Of a stretch of DNA of 64,000 nucleotides, positions 46,380-57,601 are shown one piece after another; within the stretch, counting starts at the first letter, position 1; each line of letters opens with the position of its first letter. Origin of the DNA: Apoda limacodes (lineage: Eukaryota; Arthropoda; Insecta; Lepidoptera; Limacodidae); NCBI GenBank assembly GCA_946406115.1, contig OX291540.1:8180563-8244562 (forward strand), given 5' to 3'. The notes beneath the pieces were generated by a model that did no database searches, was not told where the DNA came from, and saw nothing but the letters and a program-made list of their open reading frames with translations. The position numbers and the translations under genes were made by a program.

Positions 46380-47143
46380 CGTGGAGCGTCGATTATCCGA
46401 ACGTCGCTTAACCAAACGACCGCTTATCCGAACTACTACGCCAGCCTGACCCGCGCGTGCCTCTCTCCCGCTTTCCGCGCTACAGTGCTTGCGCACGTGT
46501 CGCGACTTGTTGACTTGTTAATTCTACTCGTATGTAGCATCAACGCCGAATGGTATACCACACAATGCCTGCCAGAATTTTTGTCTGCAATGAGCAACAA
46601 GCGACCGAACACAGGGCTCTGGTACTGCTTCACCATGGCAACGCGCCCGCGCAGTCGGCGCTCAAAACGAGGGACTTCCGGGACACCACACCGGTTAGAG
46701 TCTTGGCTAACCCTCCTTACAGTCCTGATCTGGCACCGTGGGACTTCTTTTTATTCCATATAATGATAATTTAGCTGTACGGGATACAGTTGTCATCGCC
46801 GGAAGACGCGCTAGCAGCGTTCGAGGAGGCCGTTAAAGAGGCGTCTGCGGTGGACTAGAAAAAACGTTTCAAAAGTTGATTCAGACGCATGAAACTTTGA
46901 ACACAGGCTGGTGGAGAGTACTTTGAAAAGATTTAATTAAAATATTTTATCCATAGAAGTTAGTATTTTAGTTCCTCAAAACATTCTGAGTGTCCCATGT
47001 AAATGTAAATATAGTTTTTATTTACCTGTACGTAAATTTGTATGGCTTAATCAATATACATATAGGTAGTTCGGTTATCCGAAAATACCGGTTTTCCGAA
47101 CACCCATGTCCCCCAATTAGTTCGGATAATCGACGCTCTACTG
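46380..47143. mobile_element. Pogo/Tigger-like inverted-repeat element, flanked by TA
   Basis: The left end (46380-46401, contains gagcgtcgattatccgaac) and the right end (47122-47143, contains gttcggataatcgacgctc) are inverted copies. The outermost bases are cgtg on the left (one base lost) and cagt when the right end is read inward. TA lies on both sides (46378-46379 and 47144-47145), the target duplication of Tc1/mariner/pogo elements. Subterminal cttatccgaac and ggttatccgaa words repeat the motif. The element does not encode a pogo transposase; a mariner remnant sits inside it. Confidence 0.7.
46539..46930 (+). pseudogene. mariner transposase remnant, C-terminal catalytic region
   Basis: Frame 1 reads INAEWYTTQCLPEFLSAMSN and KRPNTGLW. 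Frame 2 continues LVLLHHGNAPAQSALKTRDF and ANPPYSPDLAPWDFFLF. Frame 3 reads LSSPEDALAAFEEAVKEASA and, after stops, FKS, FRRMKL and TQAGGEYFEK. This is the C-terminal half of a mariner DD34D transposase. The final Asp (PDLAPWDFF) is kept, but the Asp expected in HHDNAP is Gly. Two frameshifts and several stops make it non-functional. It lies inside the pogo-like element at 46380-47143. Confidence 0.85.
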
Positions 47144-47975
47144 TATTACCTATATCAATCTATCTTTTCTTCAAACAAAACAAACCCTATATTCTTTTAA
47201 AGCGACATTATTTTTTAAAAAGGGTTCGTAGTTTTTAGGTAGGTTTCAAATAAATAAATAGGACCATAAATTGCGACACCCTGATTTAGATTATTTTACG
47301 TATAAAATAGTTTAGGAAAAAAAAATACCTAAAACGTTAAACTATCACCGAAAGTCGTCGGATTCCTAAAGCTGCACTGATTACAAAATTATATCTACTC
47401 ATAATAAACAAAATGTCAACTGAATGATTTAACCTATTGTAGGTCAAAGAGTTATGACCTCATTTGAACGGTATCAGATAATCAACTCCTATTGTAGATC
47501 GACGTTTATTTGAACTCAAAAATCAATATTGACCCTCAACAAAACAAAATTTTGCACTTTTTTAAATTTTACACACAAAAACTAAATCACAAAAACCGGT
47601 CCAGGTGCGGCAAAAGGGTTGAAATATATTGCCGCTCCTTTCTGACTCTCTGATAAATGCTCTATCTCATTTCCTCTAACCCTTTGACGAAGGGTGAAGT
47701 TTTTTTAGGTCAAATCTCGTATTTTCTTATTATACTTTTTTTCTCTATATAATGATATATTGTGTTACGGTGCTTTGTTAAATTTTGAAGTTCATTCAAT
47801 ACTGGATTTTTATTTGTGACACGAAGTACCTACTGCGTGTACTCCGAATCTCTCTGTGTTATTTTTGCTCCTGTAGATAGAATCGAGTTGCAGATGCTTA
47901 ATGCAAATAACATAGCGTCTTCACTGATGGTGGTCACATCTTCATCTAACCGATAACTAACAGGGTCAAACCAGA
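47144..47975. other. AT-rich non-coding stretch
   Basis: No gene recognised. Confidence 0.45.
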
Positions 47976-48104
47976 TGGCAGGTCGACCTCTGTTTAGAGT
48001 TGCAGGAAGCCAGTAGAAGCTGAAGGCCGGCCGTTGTGTGGACCTAAGGAGTGGGCCTGCAGAGAACAGTGGACATCTCGATTGGCTGTGGCGACGATTG
48101 TGCA
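47976..48104 (+). mobile_element. RTE-like LINE 3' tail fragment
   Basis: The words ggtcgacctctgtttagagt, tgcaggaagccagtagaagc and gagaacagtggacatctcga, ttggctgtgg follow the order of the ..RWtDDL.kvaGsrWmr...EqWTsIG tail of RTE-like LINEs. The peptide itself is decayed. Confidence 0.45.
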
Positions 48105-48480
48105 TGAATCATGAAAGTCTGTTTCAATCGAATGCGTTTTTAATTTTTATTTAAGTACAAATTAGTCGCAATGAATAAAATTAAATTAACCAACAATTTT
48201 GAGCTCAAAACTTAACGTAAGCCACTCGAAAAGAAAACTACTTTATAACTTTACAATGCAAAATCTTCAAATGCAGCAATCTACAGATCCAGCATTTGTT
48301 AAAATTCCAATCAAATCCAATCTCGTATTCAGCGACATAAAAGAAACAAAGACTTGTAAATTTAACATTTGTACATCCCCTCAAGCATGATTCTCAAACA
48401 CGTCCCGTAAACGATAAAAATATAAATTAAAACGTTACAATGCGATACGGAGCGAGACGAACGAACAGATAGCCAGGTTA
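48105..48480. other. Non-coding stretch
   Basis: No gene recognised. A plus-strand open frame at 48199-48390 has no motif. Confidence 0.4.
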
Positions 48481-48690
48481 ATGCAAAAATGGCGAGCCCT
48501 TTAAGAAACATTGGGAAAAAAGTGCAAAAGTAAGACAATCAAATGAGGGACGCACAAAAACGGGAATAAAAGGAGAGACAAAAAGCAATATGGCGGATTG
48601 TTTTTAATTATCGAGTATCGGCATAAATCGATACACGTCGCCGCGGGCCCGCCGGCGAGAGGCGCGCGCGCATCCACGGAGATGACTTTC
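48481..48690. promoter_or_regulatory. GC spike with CpG-dense core, possible regulatory DNA
   Basis: A short core at 48630-48680 (cgtcgccgcgggcccgccgg, cgagaggcgcgcgcgcatcc) is by far the most GC-rich part of the window. The left flank (gggacgcacaaaaacgggaa, caatatggcggattg) is also less AT-rich. No coding frame or transposon end explains it. It could be a promoter, an enhancer or a remnant of GC-rich DNA. No TATA box or exon was found nearby. Confidence 0.3.
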
Positions 48691-49332
48691 CATCAATATA
48701 CATTTTTTTTCTATTAGAACTCTTTTTATACTAAAATATACACTTATACATTACGGGTGCTGTTTTATTGTCGGTACACATAGTATTTTCCATTATAGTA
48801 AAAGCTAATATTTTATACATAACATGACATTAACCTAAATCAAGAAACCCCTGAATAGGAGGTTCGACTTCTGCAATAAAAAAATCATTGTTTTTGACAC
48901 AATCAAATTGTAGTATACAAAACCACTGACCCTAACGTGGACAATACTGTCAGCATAACCTCACTTAAACTCAAAACAGAACCTAAACTAGCAATCTAGA
49001 TGTAAAATACAACACAAAATGAAAGATCAGCGATAACTAAGAAATTGGTATTATCGTAAGAAGTCAGTCCCCAGATCAGCATATAGTTACTTTTTAAAGC
49101 TAACCGAACCTTTCTGAATGTGTAAGTCGAGTATACAGCAAATATTTTTAACACACGTTTTGCATACTTGTGCAAATCTTAACATGGTCAAGTTTAACGT
49201 ACTTGTGTGACCATATTATAAAATTGGCTCAGAGAAATAGGATGAGAAATCTGTGCTTAATATATAACCAGAGAAACAGTCTGAATCGTATCAACAAAAC
49301 TAGACCAATGGGGCTAAAGTAGCTGTTAAAAT
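48691..49332. other. AT-rich non-coding stretch
   Basis: No gene recognised. Confidence 0.45.
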
Positions 49333-49459
49333 CGAATAAGTGCGCGTAGGGCTCACGAACCGTGGGTTCCGTACCACCATTTACGTAATTTACGAACACA
49401 AACAAAAAAAAATATGTGCCGCTAAACGGTCACCCATCTAATGACTGACCAGGACTGTT
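49333..49459 (-). mobile_element. 5S-rRNA-derived SINE (copy 3), composite
   Basis: On the minus strand the order is ctggtcagtcattagatggg, tgaccgtttagcggcacata, a T-rich linker, tgtttgtgttcgtaaattac, gtaaatggtggtacggaacc, cacggttcgtgagccctacg and cgcactta. The first part is the 5S C-box and 3' region; the last part is the gttccgta/gcgcac word shared with the dispersed repeats at 9852 and 42858. The same order at 6613-6735 supports a real composite SINE rather than a chance junction. Confidence 0.65.
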
Positions 49460-49885
49460 ATCAAAACAATAGAACCGATAGAGCCAAACAACAAAACGTG
49501 TTTCTTGTAATTCACTATTATAACACATGTTCTGTGAAAAATTCAGGCTTCTACCTATTTCGGTCTAATTATCCGTTCAGTTATTATCTGAGATAGTTGG
49601 TAGAAAAGCAGCTGGATATGTGACTAAAACATTGTAGTTAGCTATTTCTTGTTAATTGGTGTCTGGTCTATTGTATCATTTGTAGCTTGTGGCTTAAGCA
49701 TAGTAGGTGGCTCAACAATTGTAAGTATGTTGTGGCTAGACCATTTTATTTGGTAGTTAGACAATTATATGTAGTAACTAGATTATTGTTGTCAAGACGA
49801 CACAAACGCTGACAATTATTTCTAAAGTGCGTTTTATATGATGACCCAAGCAATTTAATAGCCCAATGCAATTAGAATCCTTGGC
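49460..49885. other. Non-coding stretch
   Basis: No gene recognised. Confidence 0.4.
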
Positions 49886-50020
49886 CAGCTTCATACGTCC
49901 CTTTTATTGGGGCATGGGCTACCCTTACCTTAGGCAAGGGGTATTTGGGTCATACTCCATTACGCGGGCCCAGTGCGGATTGTGGACTTTACAAACGTCT
50001 TCTTTTTTTGGACGTATGCA
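49886..50020 (+). repeat. Dispersed repeat fragment ('ttggggcatgggctaccc')
   Basis: The words ttttattggggcatgggcta, acgcgggcccagtgcggatt and gtggactttacaaacgtctt form a block found widely in lepidopteran genomes. The patch is GC-richer than its flanks and non-coding. Confidence 0.45.
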
Positions 50021-50844
50021 GGTATGAATTTCGTACGTTTGAATGTATTAATGTACTTATGTAAATTGTATTATTACATTCGCCAACCCCTTTGTTTATT
50101 CTGAAAGTAAAAGTCAAGAGCAACTTTTTCTATAATAGTGAGTGACTAGGCTTTAAAAATGTTATCTTCATTTTCGAATTCCCTATGATGAGCTAGAACG
50201 CAAAGCAAAAAAAAAAGAAAAGGCAAGAAGCCGTCTCCTCACCTCCCATATTCACATTTCATAAAATTCATATGTATGGGTGAAGGCAACGCGATCGCGC
50301 GGATGTTCGATATATTTTACTTATAAAGAACATTGTTGTCCGTCGGTCTGTGCGCCTTTGTCATTGCCCGCGTATTTATAGAACTGTGCGTCTGTTCGCG
50401 CAAAATCGAGATGTGCTAATTTATCTACGCGAATAGCCCGAAGCTTCTGCTATAGAGGTTATTTGATACGAATTGCCGTTGTCATGAAATGGAAATTTAT
50501 TTGAAACACATTCTTTATAGTGGCTACGCGTACTTTCTTTTAAATTACTAAATAAATAGTAAGTCAGAGCATAGTTTTGTTTAAAATAAATATACTGGTG
50601 GCACTTTTATTATTTTTACATATAAAATTTTAGCAAAATTGTGTTTTTAAGTTTTCGATACACGTAGAAAGTATCGACTACATTGGGATGTCCTTTTATG
50701 CCATACATCATAAATGTAATGTATATAGGATTCATTCTATAGACGGCTCAAACCGCGGGTGTACTTAGTTTTATATATAACTTTTATCGACCAGTATAGA
50801 TTACAGATTAGATTTCGTAAAACAAAATAAAGCCTTATGAATAG
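50021..50844. other. Non-coding stretch with a balanced-composition patch
   Basis: No gene recognised. The patch 50275-50420 (aacgcgatcgcgcggatg, gtccgtcggtctgtgcgcct, cattgcccgcgtatttatag) is CpG-rich relative to its flanks but gives no clear peptide. Confidence 0.4.
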
Positions 50845-51475
50845 GCAAGTGACAGTCCACTGTTAAGAAAGACTTTTCCCAAAGAACGCCACCACACTTG
50901 ATCCTCCGCCTTTCTTATTTAGCCGCTTCCGTCCTTTTTTTGAATATCCGTTCACTTGCCTGGGGGTGACTCACGCTACACTTGCCTATCCGTGGTCTCC
51001 ACTAAAACTAGAGCTAGAACATAGTCTACCCCAACGGCTATCGGTTCAGTGACAGAAATGACCAGCCCATTGTGACTTCAGCGTGCTTATTTATAGAGCT
51101 ATGTTAGTAACTTTAGTTTTTCATCGCATCTGTCAATTCCTGACTAAATCCTTTAAAGAAACTACAAGCATAGCTCATTGATTAAAGACTTTCGTCTTCA
51201 AACATTGAGGTAAGGGGGACGTTAAGATCCTACGTAACATCCCGAATACTGTCCAACCCATATTAATCCTTTGGTATGCTTTATTATCAAAGTTGTTTCT
51301 ACCTAGTGTAATTGTCTGACCTAGAGGTTTATCAATACATCTAACTTTGCGCAAGAATCGTTTAGTTAGAAGTTGTAACTTGATTAGGGTTGTTGTAGTA
51401 GACCTGTCTTTTTCATAATTTTCGTACACAAATTAAGGTCTAGACTGCCTACAAAATCTTGGCACGGCCATTGTA
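50845..51475 (-). pseudogene. RTE-type LINE, C-terminal RT region and tail
   Basis: On the minus strand, 51429 down to 51175 reads LGQTITLGRNNFDNKAYQRI, NMGWTVFGMLRRILTSPLPQ, CLKTKVFNQ. This is the post-palm segment of RTE reverse transcriptase. Lower coordinates carry TKVTDIA and later tail words in other frames, ending near cagtggactgtc (complement of 50851-50862). It is related to, but distinct from, the copy at 13943. Frameshifts and stops are present. Confidence 0.8.
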
Positions 51476-52654
51476 CTTCATGATACTGCGTAGTCTTAAT
51501 AAACAAACTGTTTTGCATGTATGTGTTATATTCGCATAGTTTGTCGTTTTGTAACACATACTTAATGATAGGATTGTAGGTTGTAGGTTTGTAATTACTT
51601 ACACACAGACACACACACTCGTGTCAATTATTGTGTATTTTTGGGATGTGCCCAGAGTTTGTAGGCGCATTCTACCTCATGGGCAAAAAAAATAGAGTTT
51701 AGGTAGCTTTTTGTTGTTTCATAGCCAAATGGCAATGGTTTTGACATGTCTTGTTTTTTGTCTATAGTTACCTATATTCTTTTTTAATTATTTTCCAGGC
51801 CTTGCTAAGTATAGTTTATATTCCTTTATATTATGTCTCCACATCGCTGGACTTAGTTCACAGTACATTACCTAATTCTAATAACACTTCATACTTAGGT
51901 AAAAATATGTAGATCGTATCAACTTGGACAATGTACTTAATGCAATTATGTACATGTATACGAACATAAAAACTTGCCATTATACTTATATTTATGCCAA
52001 CTAAATACATATTATATTCTTAAAATTTATAATAAAGGTACAGTCACTCACAAAAACCAACAAAATTCCAATTCCACGGGTCGCGTATCAAAAATCATTA
52101 ATTTTAACGAACAGACTTATAATCTCATATTTCCTCCATATCCACGTCTCGAATCCTTACAAATTCCTCCCTCAAGTAAAATAAATAAAAAACAACGTAC
52201 AAGAAACTAAGAACTACCATAAAACGCTGTGTGCATCGCACTCTTTATTTAAACCCTTTTCAACCCAAATTCAATTTGAACCGGACGGAATTTTGGAGGT
52301 TTTTTGAAAAATGATCAATGACAGCCCTACAATGACGGAATATCAAACCTTTTTACTTATACTTTTTTTTAAACGCCCTTTTGTGTGGTCAGAGACAATA
52401 GGGCGCGGGTCAATGACCGTGGATTATAAAATTTGAAGAAGGAATCCTTCGAATTCGAAGTATCGGTGACTTATTATTGTTTCAACTGGATCGGTTGCTT
52501 CTTTTTGGTTATTGGTCTTTAAGTAAATCTAGATATTATCTCAATTCTCATCTGCCTACAAGAATATTCAATATTACGAGTAATAGGTACCTATTTATAC
52601 TGTTCTTGTGGTTTTATGCAAAGACTAAAGTTGAAGCTGGCGCACCTTAGAAGA
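51476..52654. other. AT-rich non-coding stretch
   Basis: No gene recognised. A ccaaatggcaatggttttga scrap at 51725-51744 is part of a dispersed repeat. Confidence 0.45.
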
Positions 52655-52706
52655 GAACTGTGTCCAGCAGTGGACTGCAGTGGGCTATGATGATGACGAC
52701 TATGAT
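52655..52706 (+). mobile_element. RTE-like LINE 3' tail with gatgat end
   Basis: The words gtccagcagtggactgcagt, gggctatgatgatgacgac form the canonical QQWTaxGl tail and gatgat-type microsatellite end of RTE-like LINEs. Confidence 0.55.
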
Positions 52707-52906
52707 GGTCTTACCATCCATTTGCTTCTCAATCCTATAGATAATAACAACTTTGTAAGTAGTCTACACAACACTTGGTACTGGTCCTAATGGTAGCGCC
52801 TCGCGCCTGCCACGTCTGCTAGTGTTGAAAAAAAATTGGGGATTAGGCTCCGTCTGAGCCATAGAGAATGTGAATTTGATGCGGCAATTAAATACATGTT
52901 AAAATA

Positions 52907-52980
52907 GAGTCAGAATCGCGCACCGAGGGTTCCGTACGACGGGATAAAACACAAGCCTGACTTGCACGTAAGTGGTTTTA
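52907..52980. repeat. Fragment of gcgcaccgagggttccgta repeat
   Basis: The words agtcagaatcgcgcaccgag and ggttccgtacgacggg are followed by gcctgacttgcacgtaagtg. Both ends of the dispersed repeat family seen at 42858 are present with the middle deleted. Confidence 0.5.
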
Positions 52981-53148
52981 TCATTTGTTGTTTTACTAAA
53001 GAGCCTATAACCGTTTTGAGTTTAAAGCTTAATCATTAATATTTAAGCTTAATTTAAAGCTTAAATAAAACTAAATTATGTTTGTTGTATGGTTTTTTTA
53101 CATTTTCACATATTTTTTTTATCCATTAAAAAATCTCCCTTAGTAAAT
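52981..53148. other. AT-rich spacer
   Basis: AT-rich spacer with no recognised feature. Confidence 0.4.
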
Positions 53149-53486
53149 GTTCTGAGAAATTGTTTGAAATACTGCCCACGGCTCCTTTCTACCATTGCAC
53201 CACTCGCCATCGGCTGGTAATTCATCCTCACACTTTGGAATCTAAGTGATCACGTGCAGTGCGGTTTGAGAAGAACTTTCTTCTGCGAACGCTTAAGTTC
53301 TGGAATGAGGTCGCTGCCAAGGTTTTCTCTAGGGACTACAATATGGGTTTCTTCAAAAAACGAGTAAGTAATTAGATTTTTAAAGGGTCGGCAACTCGCA
53401 AGTAATGCCCTTGGTGTTGCAAGCGTCCATTGGCTGCGGTGATCGCTTCACATCAGGCGGAACACAAGCTTGTTTGCCACCACAAA
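53149..53486 (+). mobile_element. CR1 (Zenon-like) LINE, 3' fragment
   Basis: The segment matches the last ~340 bases of the LINE at 19447-21254 (ttgtttgaaatactgcccac, ttctaccattgcaccactcg, gggtcggcaactcgcaagta, cttgtttgccaccac). It encodes the decayed C-terminus (HTLESK followed by a stop, then AVRFEKNFLLRTLKFWNEV). It is more diverged than the 61591-64000 copy, so it inserted earlier. The poly-A tail is lost. Confidence 0.85.
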
Positions 53487-53535
53487 TTCTGTAAAATACA
53501 TCTTTGGTCTATAATAAAGAGCCATTTAGTGGATG

Positions 53536-53611
53536 AACAGTCAGACAGACAGAAAGTGTAGGTGGGCTTAGAAACAAGGCTCCATTGGCACCTTTTGGAT
53601 ACCGAACCCCA
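53536..53611 (+). repeat. Dispersed repeat terminal block
   Basis: The words cagtcagacagacagaaagt, ggcttagaaacaaggctcca and ttggcaccttttggataccg, aacccc match the terminal block at 6943-7142 in the same orientation. Confidence 0.45.
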
Positions 53612-53695
53612 AAAATCTGACTATGCTATATTTTGGAATACAGCTACCACTGGTTTGTTTTATGAATTTCCATACACCCCCTGATATTATTTCAG

Positions 53696-53822
53696 AATTT
53701 TCTTTGCCAATCGACGTCAATATTGACGGACCCATTTTAGACAAGGCCACCCCGTTGGAAGGTCTCTACGAGTACGAGTCTCAAGTACTTCGTTTTGCCA
53801 AATCAGAGGAACGAGGTTTAAG
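53696..53822 (+). other. Possible host coding exon, 127 bp
   Basis: The segment is bounded by attatttcag on the left, a good splice acceptor with a T-rich lead, and AAG|gtgata on the right, a plausible donor. It is open in one frame and reads FSLPIDVNIDGPILDKATPL followed by EGLYEYESQVLRFAKSEERG. It is less AT-rich than its flanks and its amino acid make-up is protein-like. I do not recognise the protein, and no partner exon was found. It could instead be a fragment of transposon coding DNA. It sits 84 bases after a dispersed repeat. Confidence 0.3.
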
Positions 53823-54461
53823 GTGATATGCCTCACCTTGCCTTACCTCTTTAAGATTTCGAGATCTAAGGCACCAAATGTACATAACCTACGTGTCAAA
53901 ACTTTTTGTAAAATACTCTCTGTCTGCATTTTAAATACATTTCATTAAATTCAAGTGAAAGACACACAGGTGAGGTCCTGTGTTTTTTGACGTTAAATAA
54001 CCGCAAATTAAAGAATAATACTAATTTCAACATGTCGAAATACCTACCTACTTCGTGGAAAAAACTAAAACTTCTATTCTTTAATCCTAATTTTCCACCA
54101 TCATTACTTAAACGGCGCTACATGAATTAATTTGCACCAATTTCTTCTACTCTACATCTATTAAAAATAAAAACAAAATAATCGTGCAGAAAATAAAAAT
54201 ATACTTTATGGCTTTGAAATAAAGAACACACAGACGGAAAAAAGTATTCGCATAGTTACACACAACGTGTAGATGTGTGAGAGCGGGAGAGCTGCAGAGC
54301 GGAGTGCAGAGTGGGAGCGCCGAAGACACATGCGTTTTAAATCAGTTCGAGCAATCGCGCAAATAAACGACTCGGGAACGACGTAATAAAGCATTGTAAG
54401 TGCAGGCACAGCGACATGAATGGAGACTAATTCATTTTTATTTGTGTTTACAGAAACTATG
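53823..54461. other. Non-coding stretch
   Basis: No gene recognised. A short patch at 54260-54325 is purine-rich with repeated gcagagcggag and gcagagtggga words. Confidence 0.45.
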
Positions 54462-55130
54462 GGTTATCACTTCTTCAATGTTCTTTAACCTGTATGTAAA
54501 TGACCTGAGCGCTGGTCCAAACAACATGCACGTCGGTTGCAAAATAGATGGTATTGCAATACAAAAATATATGTTGCGCGGACGATATGGCTATACTTGC
54601 ACTATCAGTTGCTGCCATAGTAGTATACAGTATGCATGGGCTGGAACAGTTACTGTATTAGGAAGAGCGAGTACATGGTATTCGCAAAGAGGACTCGGGT
54701 TCATGTTCAACTCATCACATTAGACGGCATTACAGTCATTAGAGTAAGTCATTTTAAATACCTTGGCCGTGTGTAAAGATTTAAATGACGACAAAGACGT
54801 TGAACGGGAACGCATAGCGTTGGCGGTAACAGCTAATAATATGTTTTTTCGCAGATTTGCTCATTGTAGTAAAGAAGTAAAAGCAACATTGTTTAAATCA
54901 TTTTGTCAAATTGCTGAACGCTTTGCAATACAATAACGCTTTCAGGCCTCTGTTGGGCTGCCACCTTACTGTAGAACATCAACAATGTTTGCTAATGGAC
55001 GTACACAGTGGTCTGCAGTGATTATGCGGGTAGTTTAAAGGGTGGATTCCTATTTAAAAAGATTGTGCAGCAGCATTAACGGAGTGCTGCACGTGTTATG
55101 TTTTAAATATGACTGTTCTCTAAATAATTT
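54462..55130 (+). pseudogene. Non-LTR reverse transcriptase remnant of a different clade
   Basis: The reading SSMFFNLYVNDLSAGPNNMH, VGCKIDGIA is the motif B to C region of a non-LTR RT. In the next frame the catalytic box reads CADDMAILALSVAA, so Tyr of YADD is Cys while both Asp remain. Later pieces read FADLLIVVKK and LQYNNAFRPLLGCH (the qYNNAFR.LL.lp motif). Stops and frame changes abound. The GCxIDG..iN...YADDmvll layout differs from CR1 and RTE and fits a family known to me from insects, but I cannot name its clade safely. Confidence 0.65.
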
Positions 55131-56015
55131 AAAAAATAAGATAGAAACAGATGTAAAATTATTTATTTATTGAAGGCGATTTGGGCCATAATTCAGGCAT
55201 AGGCTTAGTGCGGAATGTGAATATGGATATACACCTTGTTTTGACGAACCGAAAGCCGGTGGTGTGAATAATCAATGTACTTGAGAAATTAAGAAAAATA
55301 CTCAAGAGCATGGGCATGTACTAATGAGTCAGAACACAATGTCAAATCAAAACCTCTAAGCAGCCACCACCTTACGCCTTAGCAAAAATTAAATGTTAAT
55401 TTACTTTATTAAAATGTTAATGTCTTGATTAAATTATTAGTACTTAAAACTTTTACTTTTTTGTTCATGTAGCTCATTAAAGTGTAAAAGCGATATTTCT
55501 GCACATTGATAGATAATATTTCCAAGACAAATTGTTTAGAGTAACAAAAAATATTATTGTATGAAATAAATTATATTTGAATGAATTTTGGAAATTTTGT
55601 CTGTGAAATCGGCTAAACTAAATAAAATGAAGATTTATTCTACATTTTATATGCATTATTTATTTGTTACACCCAAATTGATTGTCTCAATGGCGTTTAA
55701 TGTTTTCGGATACAAAAAAATATAAAAAAAACTTTCTATACTAAGGCTATCTCTAGAGTTTTCCCTGTTTTGAAAAAAATCGAATAAAATATGGAAAAAT
55801 TAACTAAAGTCTGCAACGACCAAGTATGTATTGTAAGTCAAGTTCAGTAAATATAGCTATAATCGAAGACAATATGTGTATGTATGTACCTAAATAAAGA
55901 TGTAATAAAAACTTTACATTGTGCTTATAACTAAGTATGCTTACCCATACAATCCTTTCAACACCAGTCAGCGACGTAGCAATCCACATTTAGGCAAAAC
56001 TCCTATTTTATGAGA
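55131..56015. other. AT-rich non-coding stretch
   Basis: No gene recognised. Confidence 0.45.
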
Positions 56016-56190
56016 CCAGCTATTGCCCGCCACTCCGTTCGTCCATCTGTCCGAAAAAGATATAAAAAATTTGATGGAAGTGTTTATAAAAACTTAATTT
56101 GACCAAAAAATTTTGAATTTAGAAGTGTAAGCGCATATCAGCCATACATTTCAAAAAAAAAAACATGCAACCGAATTGAGAACCTCCTTC
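56016..56190. repeat. Decayed dispersed repeat (gctattgcccgc head, ccgaattgag end)
   Basis: The head gaccagctattgcccgccac, tccgttcgtccatctgtccg and the later accgaattgagaacctcctt are two common lepidopteran repeat words. The second is the inverted form of the word at 45482. Confidence 0.4.
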
Positions 56191-57601
56191 GATCTATCGA
56201 ATAAAACAGTTACCGCGATTAACAAGCCAAGACTAAATCAATTAAACATATATCGAATTCGAGATTATCTCTATCAGCACGAGAATCAGGCCCCTGGTCC
56301 GAGAAAGAACTTGAGACTGGAATAGACATCGTATATAGATGGTACCCCTTGTAGATAAACTCCAATGTCGCCAAGGTCTTGCAAGAAACATACAAAAGCC
56401 TTTTCGTGGTCCACGTACGTATGAGTACGCTACGCCGAGGCCGGTATGATATACTCCTCTGTTTTCCGTAGTCGTTTTGACTTGGTCGTGACAATTTGTA
56501 ATGAACCTGGAAAACGGGTTTAAGGGAGATAGCTGTAGAGTTAGAAATATTTTGACAGAAAATAATAGAATAAATGAGTACCTATCTGAAACTTAGTCTC
56601 AGTTTTCCAGCCGAGTTCAGGAGTTCTGACGTCATTTAGTTATCACAAACCTTATTTTATCGCATAAGCTGACGTTTGAGATATCTTTGGTATAGGTGAT
56701 ACTGTAAGGATAAGTTTAGGGTGGACATAAATATCTATTAACTTTTCTAATATCTCCCTATATTTCGGGTTTGGAAAAAACATTTTTGCCAAGTTTAGTC
56801 TTGTCTCTATAGCTATATATTCCGAAACAGATGTTTTAAGAATACTAAGAACAAACTGAATCCTATTATTATTATTATACGACATAAATTAACGCAGTAA
56901 ACAGCGGTGCGGGAATCGGCGAGTTTCGAATAAATAATAATAGAGCGCAAACACCATAAACAAACGCGACACCACTGGATATGGCTGCAGATCGACTATT
57001 TCTGTCAAACGTCATGAAATAAAACTAAACGATCCAATTAAAATATTGGTTATGACACCAGACGGCCATTCCTTAAAAGAACCCAATAAAAATGAGTATC
57101 GTACCGTTCACATCGAAAACCATGATAATTTGAGCGCCAGTAAAATTAATAGTCAATAAAACGGTAGCGTGGTCCGGTCCAGGATTCAGCCATTAACTCG
57201 TGTTCAAAAAACCATTAAGAACGAAGAAAAAAACAAGTAAAATCAAAGAGCAAAAAAAAAAGAAAAAAAATCTGTAGGTACAAGAACCGGTAATGAGAAC
57301 AAAAAGTATCGTATCTCCATTCCATATTTCAATATTTATCACAAGATCGTTCGTTTTCGAACAAAACTCAAAAAGGTATGCTTTAACTTTTTTATATTCA
57401 GTTGTTTTATTATAAATGAGCGAGGCCGGCCGAATGCATTGTTTAAATTATTATACTTGTGGTTATTGAATTTTTCCGCGGATTCCGCATTTTGGTTTGG
57501 AAGGCTGTTCCAGTTATCAGGGTTCCTTACCCAAAAACCATACCTATCTAAAAACTGACCATTGAACAATAACTAGAAAATAAATAAAATTGTAGCCATT
57601 T
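56191..57601. other. Non-coding stretch
   Basis: No gene recognised. Open frames at 56219-56494 and 56652-56885 (minus) show no domain. Confidence 0.45.

Noticed and set aside
46380..47143. The pogo-like inverted ends as the mariner's own terminal repeats
   Set aside because: The tatccgaac ends are of pogo/Tigger type, and the mariner remnant does not reach either end, so they probably belong to different elements.
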